DNA from: an uncultured Actinomycetes bacterium | Lineage (GTDB): Bacteria > Actinomycetota > Acidimicrobiia > Acidimicrobiales > Ilumatobacteraceae | DNA length: 64,000 nucleotides | Direction: 5' to 3' | Assembly (NCBI GenBank): GCA_903872155.1 | Contig: CAIQJP010000042.1 | Coordinates: 19,028-83,027, forward strand | Part shown: positions 62,210 through 64,000 of the stretch, piece by piece | How positions within the stretch are numbered: the stretch's first letter is position 1 | Layout: each line of letters begins with the position of its first letter | Made by a program: the position numbers and the translations under genes | The notes under the pieces: generated by a model | What the model was told of the DNA's origin: nothing | Seen by the model: the letters and a program-made list of their open reading frames with translations, nothing else | Databases searched by the model: none

Positions 62210-64000
62210 ATGTCCTTAGTGCAGCCCCTTTCGCTCGGTTCTCGAACCGCACCCAATCGGGTCATGTTCGGACCTCATGTCACCAACTTGGGTACCGACG
62301 AACGTTCTTTCTCGCCTGATCATGTCGCCTATTACGAACGTCGCGCCATAGGTGGATGCGGGGTCATCGTTGTCGAAGGAACAAGTGTTCACGAGAGTGA
62401 CTGGCCATATGAACGCGCTCCACTCGCAAGCCGTTGCGCCGCAGAGTGGTCTTCAATCGCCGAAGCCTGCCACCAACATGGTTCGCTCGTCATCGCATCC
62501 CTCGATCACGCGGGCGGACAAGGCTCGTCGGCGTATTCGCAACAACCGCTCTGGGCACCGTCACGCGTGCCCGAAGTGAACTCACGCGAAGTTCCTAAAT
62601 GGATGGAACACCATGACATCGTTGCCGTGATCGAAGGGTTTGGTGAAGCCACTCGCCTGGCACTAACCGCCGGTTGTGATGGTGCTGAGATCAACGCAGG
62701 TCAGCACAGTTTGGTCCGCCAGTTTTTATCGGGTCTCACTAATCAGCGTGGTGACGAATATGCCGATCGCATGTTGTTTGCCCGTCAAGTTGTTCATGCA
62801 GTACGCAGCGCGGCGATTGCGGTACGCCCTGACGCAATTGTTGGTTTGAGATTGTCGTGTGACGAACTTGCTCCATGGGCCGGCATTACACCCGAGATGG
62901 CGCCAGAAATCGCTCGCGAGTTATGTGAACTCGGAATTGATTATGTGGTTGTGGTTCGGGGTTCCATTTTCTCCGCCGAAAAAACTCGTCCCGACTTTCA
63001 CGAACCAACTGGTTTCAACATTGATGTATGCCGCTCAATTCGCTCTGCATTACCTGCACACGTCGCCGTGTTTTTACAAGGATCAATTGTTGATGTCGGC
63101 CAAGCCGAATGGGCAATCGGTGACGGCGTGTGTGATGCAGTCGAAATGACACGAGCACAAATTGCCGATCCCGATCTAGTGCAGAAAATCAGCAACGACC
63201 AACAGGCACAAATTCGCCCATGCATTCGCTGTAATCAGACGTGCCAAGTTCGTGATGCTCGAAACCCCATCGTGACATGTGTGAGCGAGCCAACTTCTGG
63301 ACACGAAACCCAAGACCCCGACTGGTACAGCGCAACAAGTGCGCCTCGCCACATCACTGTGGTTGGTGCTGGCATAGCCGGGCTCGAGACTGCTCGAGTT
63401 GCTGCATTGCGTGGCCACGCGGTAACGATCGTTGAAAAGTCTTCAACCACTGGTGGAATCGCATCAATTGCAGGCCCTGGGCAACCTCTCGTTGCGTGGC
63501 TAAATTCTGAAGTCGACCGGCTGAAAGTACGCGTTGAACTTGACCACGAATTTGACGCAACATCCGTGAATGATTCACAAGTTGTCGTTCAAGCAACTGG
63601 CGCGCAACGTGGGGTCACTGAATACGAAATCATTTCAGGCGCCGTCGTCCTTGATATTGCCGATATTCGTCGTGGAATTTCTGTTCTTCCCGAAAGCGGA
63701 GTCATTGTCATTCTCGATCCGATCGGCGGACCCATCGCCGTGTCACTCGCCGAAGAACTTGGTGAACGGGCAATCTTGGTGACGCCCGACAATATTGCTG
63801 GTAATGAATTATCACGCACAGGCGATCTTGCACCAGCAAATGTTCGACTTGCTCAACGTGGTGTTGCAGTCCAACGGCGCAGTGTTGTTCGTGCAGTTGA
63901 GAAACGCGATGCAAACTTTGTTGTTCGTATACAAGATCGTTTCTCTGGTGCGCTCACCGAAATCGATTGTGCTGCCGTTGTTGATGCTGGTTTCAGATTG
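62210..64000 (+). CDS. Mycofactocin-associated OYE/FadH-family oxidoreductase, 3' end outside window
   Basis: The frame is open for 597 codons to the last base, so the C-terminus is missing. Residues 1 to about 330 form an old-yellow-enzyme barrel (RVMFGPHVTNLG, AGCDGAEINAGQHSLV in similar form). About residues 338-355 hold [4Fe-4S] ligands (CIRCNQTC and a further Cys). From about residue 382 there is a dinucleotide-binding domain (VVGAGIAGLETA). This is the 2,4-dienoyl-CoA reductase layout; one subgroup occurs only with mycofactocin genes. ATG start without an obvious ribosome binding site. Confidence 0.88.
   Translation, partial: MSLVQPLSLGSRTAPNRVMFGPHVTNLGTDERSFSPDHVAYYERRAIGGCGVIVVEGTSVHESDWPYERAPLASRCAAEWSSIAEACHQHGSLVIASLDHAGGQGSSAYSQQPLWAPSRVPEVNSREVPKWMEHHDIVAVIEGFGEATRLALTAGCDGAEINAGQHSLVRQFLSGLTNQRGDEYADRMLFARQVVHAVRSAAIAVRPDAIVGLRLSCDELAPWAGITPEMAPEIARELCELGIDYVVVVRGSIFSAEKTRPDFHEPTGFNIDVCRSIRSALPAHVAVFLQGSIVDVGQAEWAIGDGVCDAVEMTRAQIADPDLVQKISNDQQAQIRPCIRCNQTCQVRDARNPIVTCVSEPTSGHETQDPDWYSATSAPRHITVVGAGIAGLETARVAALRGHAVTIVEKSSTTGGIASIAGPGQPLVAWLNSEVDRLKVRVELDHEFDATSVNDSQVVVQATGAQRGVTEYEIISGAVVLDIADIRRGISVLPESGVIVILDPIGGPIAVSLAEELGERAILVTPDNIAGNELSRTGDLAPANVRLAQRGVAVQRRSVVRAVEKRDANFVVRIQDRFSGALTEIDCAAVVDAGFRL

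Noticed and set aside
1..64000. CRISPR arrays, tRNA genes, insertion sequences, prophage
   Set aside because: None seen: gaps are short, no spaced direct repeats and no transposase, integrase or phage proteins.

Overview
The window reads as a chromosomal segment of an actinobacterium, most likely of the class Acidimicrobiia (Ilumatobacter / freshwater acIV type). This rests on gene content rather than a marker gene: actinobacterial-type steroid catabolism genes (ipdABC, fadD19, echA19, ltp3/ltp4 with DUF35 partners), a mycofactocin locus, nicotinoprotein alcohol dehydrogenases, an LCP cell-wall protein, and many leaderless-looking or GTG starts. By eye the base composition is near 50% G+C, low for most cultured members of the class; I did not count it. 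Coding density is very high. No gap exceeds 300 bases (the largest, about 270 bases, precedes hppA). I saw no tRNA, rRNA, CRISPR, insertion sequence or phage gene.

Layout. (1) 1-6188: a tightly coupled operon for the last two steroid rings: the end of echA20, then ipdA, ipdB, ipdC, a MaoC hydratase, an SDR, an MFS transporter and a hotdog thioesterase. (2) 6257-19136: a Rieske oxygenase, an acyl-CoA ligase, a large secreted protein with 390-bp repeats, a CYP142-like P450, an orphan ABC substrate-binding lipoprotein, a single-subunit molybdopterin oxidoreductase, a SnoaL-like protein, an APH-like kinase and a sugar-dehydrogenase-like lipoprotein. (3) 19149-24634: a minus-strand operon of small oxidoreductase and dimeric-barrel genes, divergent from an SDR across a perfect 21-bp dyad. 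(4) 24642-31535: a sterol side-chain module: Mcr racemase and FadD19 divergent from EchA19, then two DUF35 proteins, Ltp4 and Ltp3. (5) 31691-36882: a branched-chain-type ABC importer with fused LivH-LivM. (6) 36928-55011: housekeeping: AAA+ ATPase, GH2 glycosidase, sdhCAB, H+-pyrophosphatase, DedA, SCP2 protein, MFS, cysS, valS, LCP protein. (7) 55018-64000: VWA and MoxR ATPase, two NDMA-dependent-type alcohol dehydrogenases, the mycofactocin core mftA-mftB-mftC, a membrane glycosyltransferase, and an OYE/FadH-type flavoprotein cut by the window end.

How it fits together. Regions 1, 2 and 4 describe a cell that activates sterol side chains (P450, FadD19), processes them (EchA19, Mcr), removes C-24-branched parts by aldol cleavage (Ltp3/Ltp4 with DUF35), and opens rings C and D (EchA20, IpdAB, IpdC). 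The ABC importer may supply substrates. Region 7 supplies the peptide-derived redox cofactor mycofactocin, which is known to re-oxidise the tightly bound NAD(H) of the kind of alcohol dehydrogenase encoded beside it. The most notable points are the compact mycofactocin neighbourhood with its unannotated 46-residue precursor and adjacent MoxR/VWA pair, the C-24-branched sterol module, a catalytically dead-looking SDR, and several clean palindromes in short intergenic gaps.
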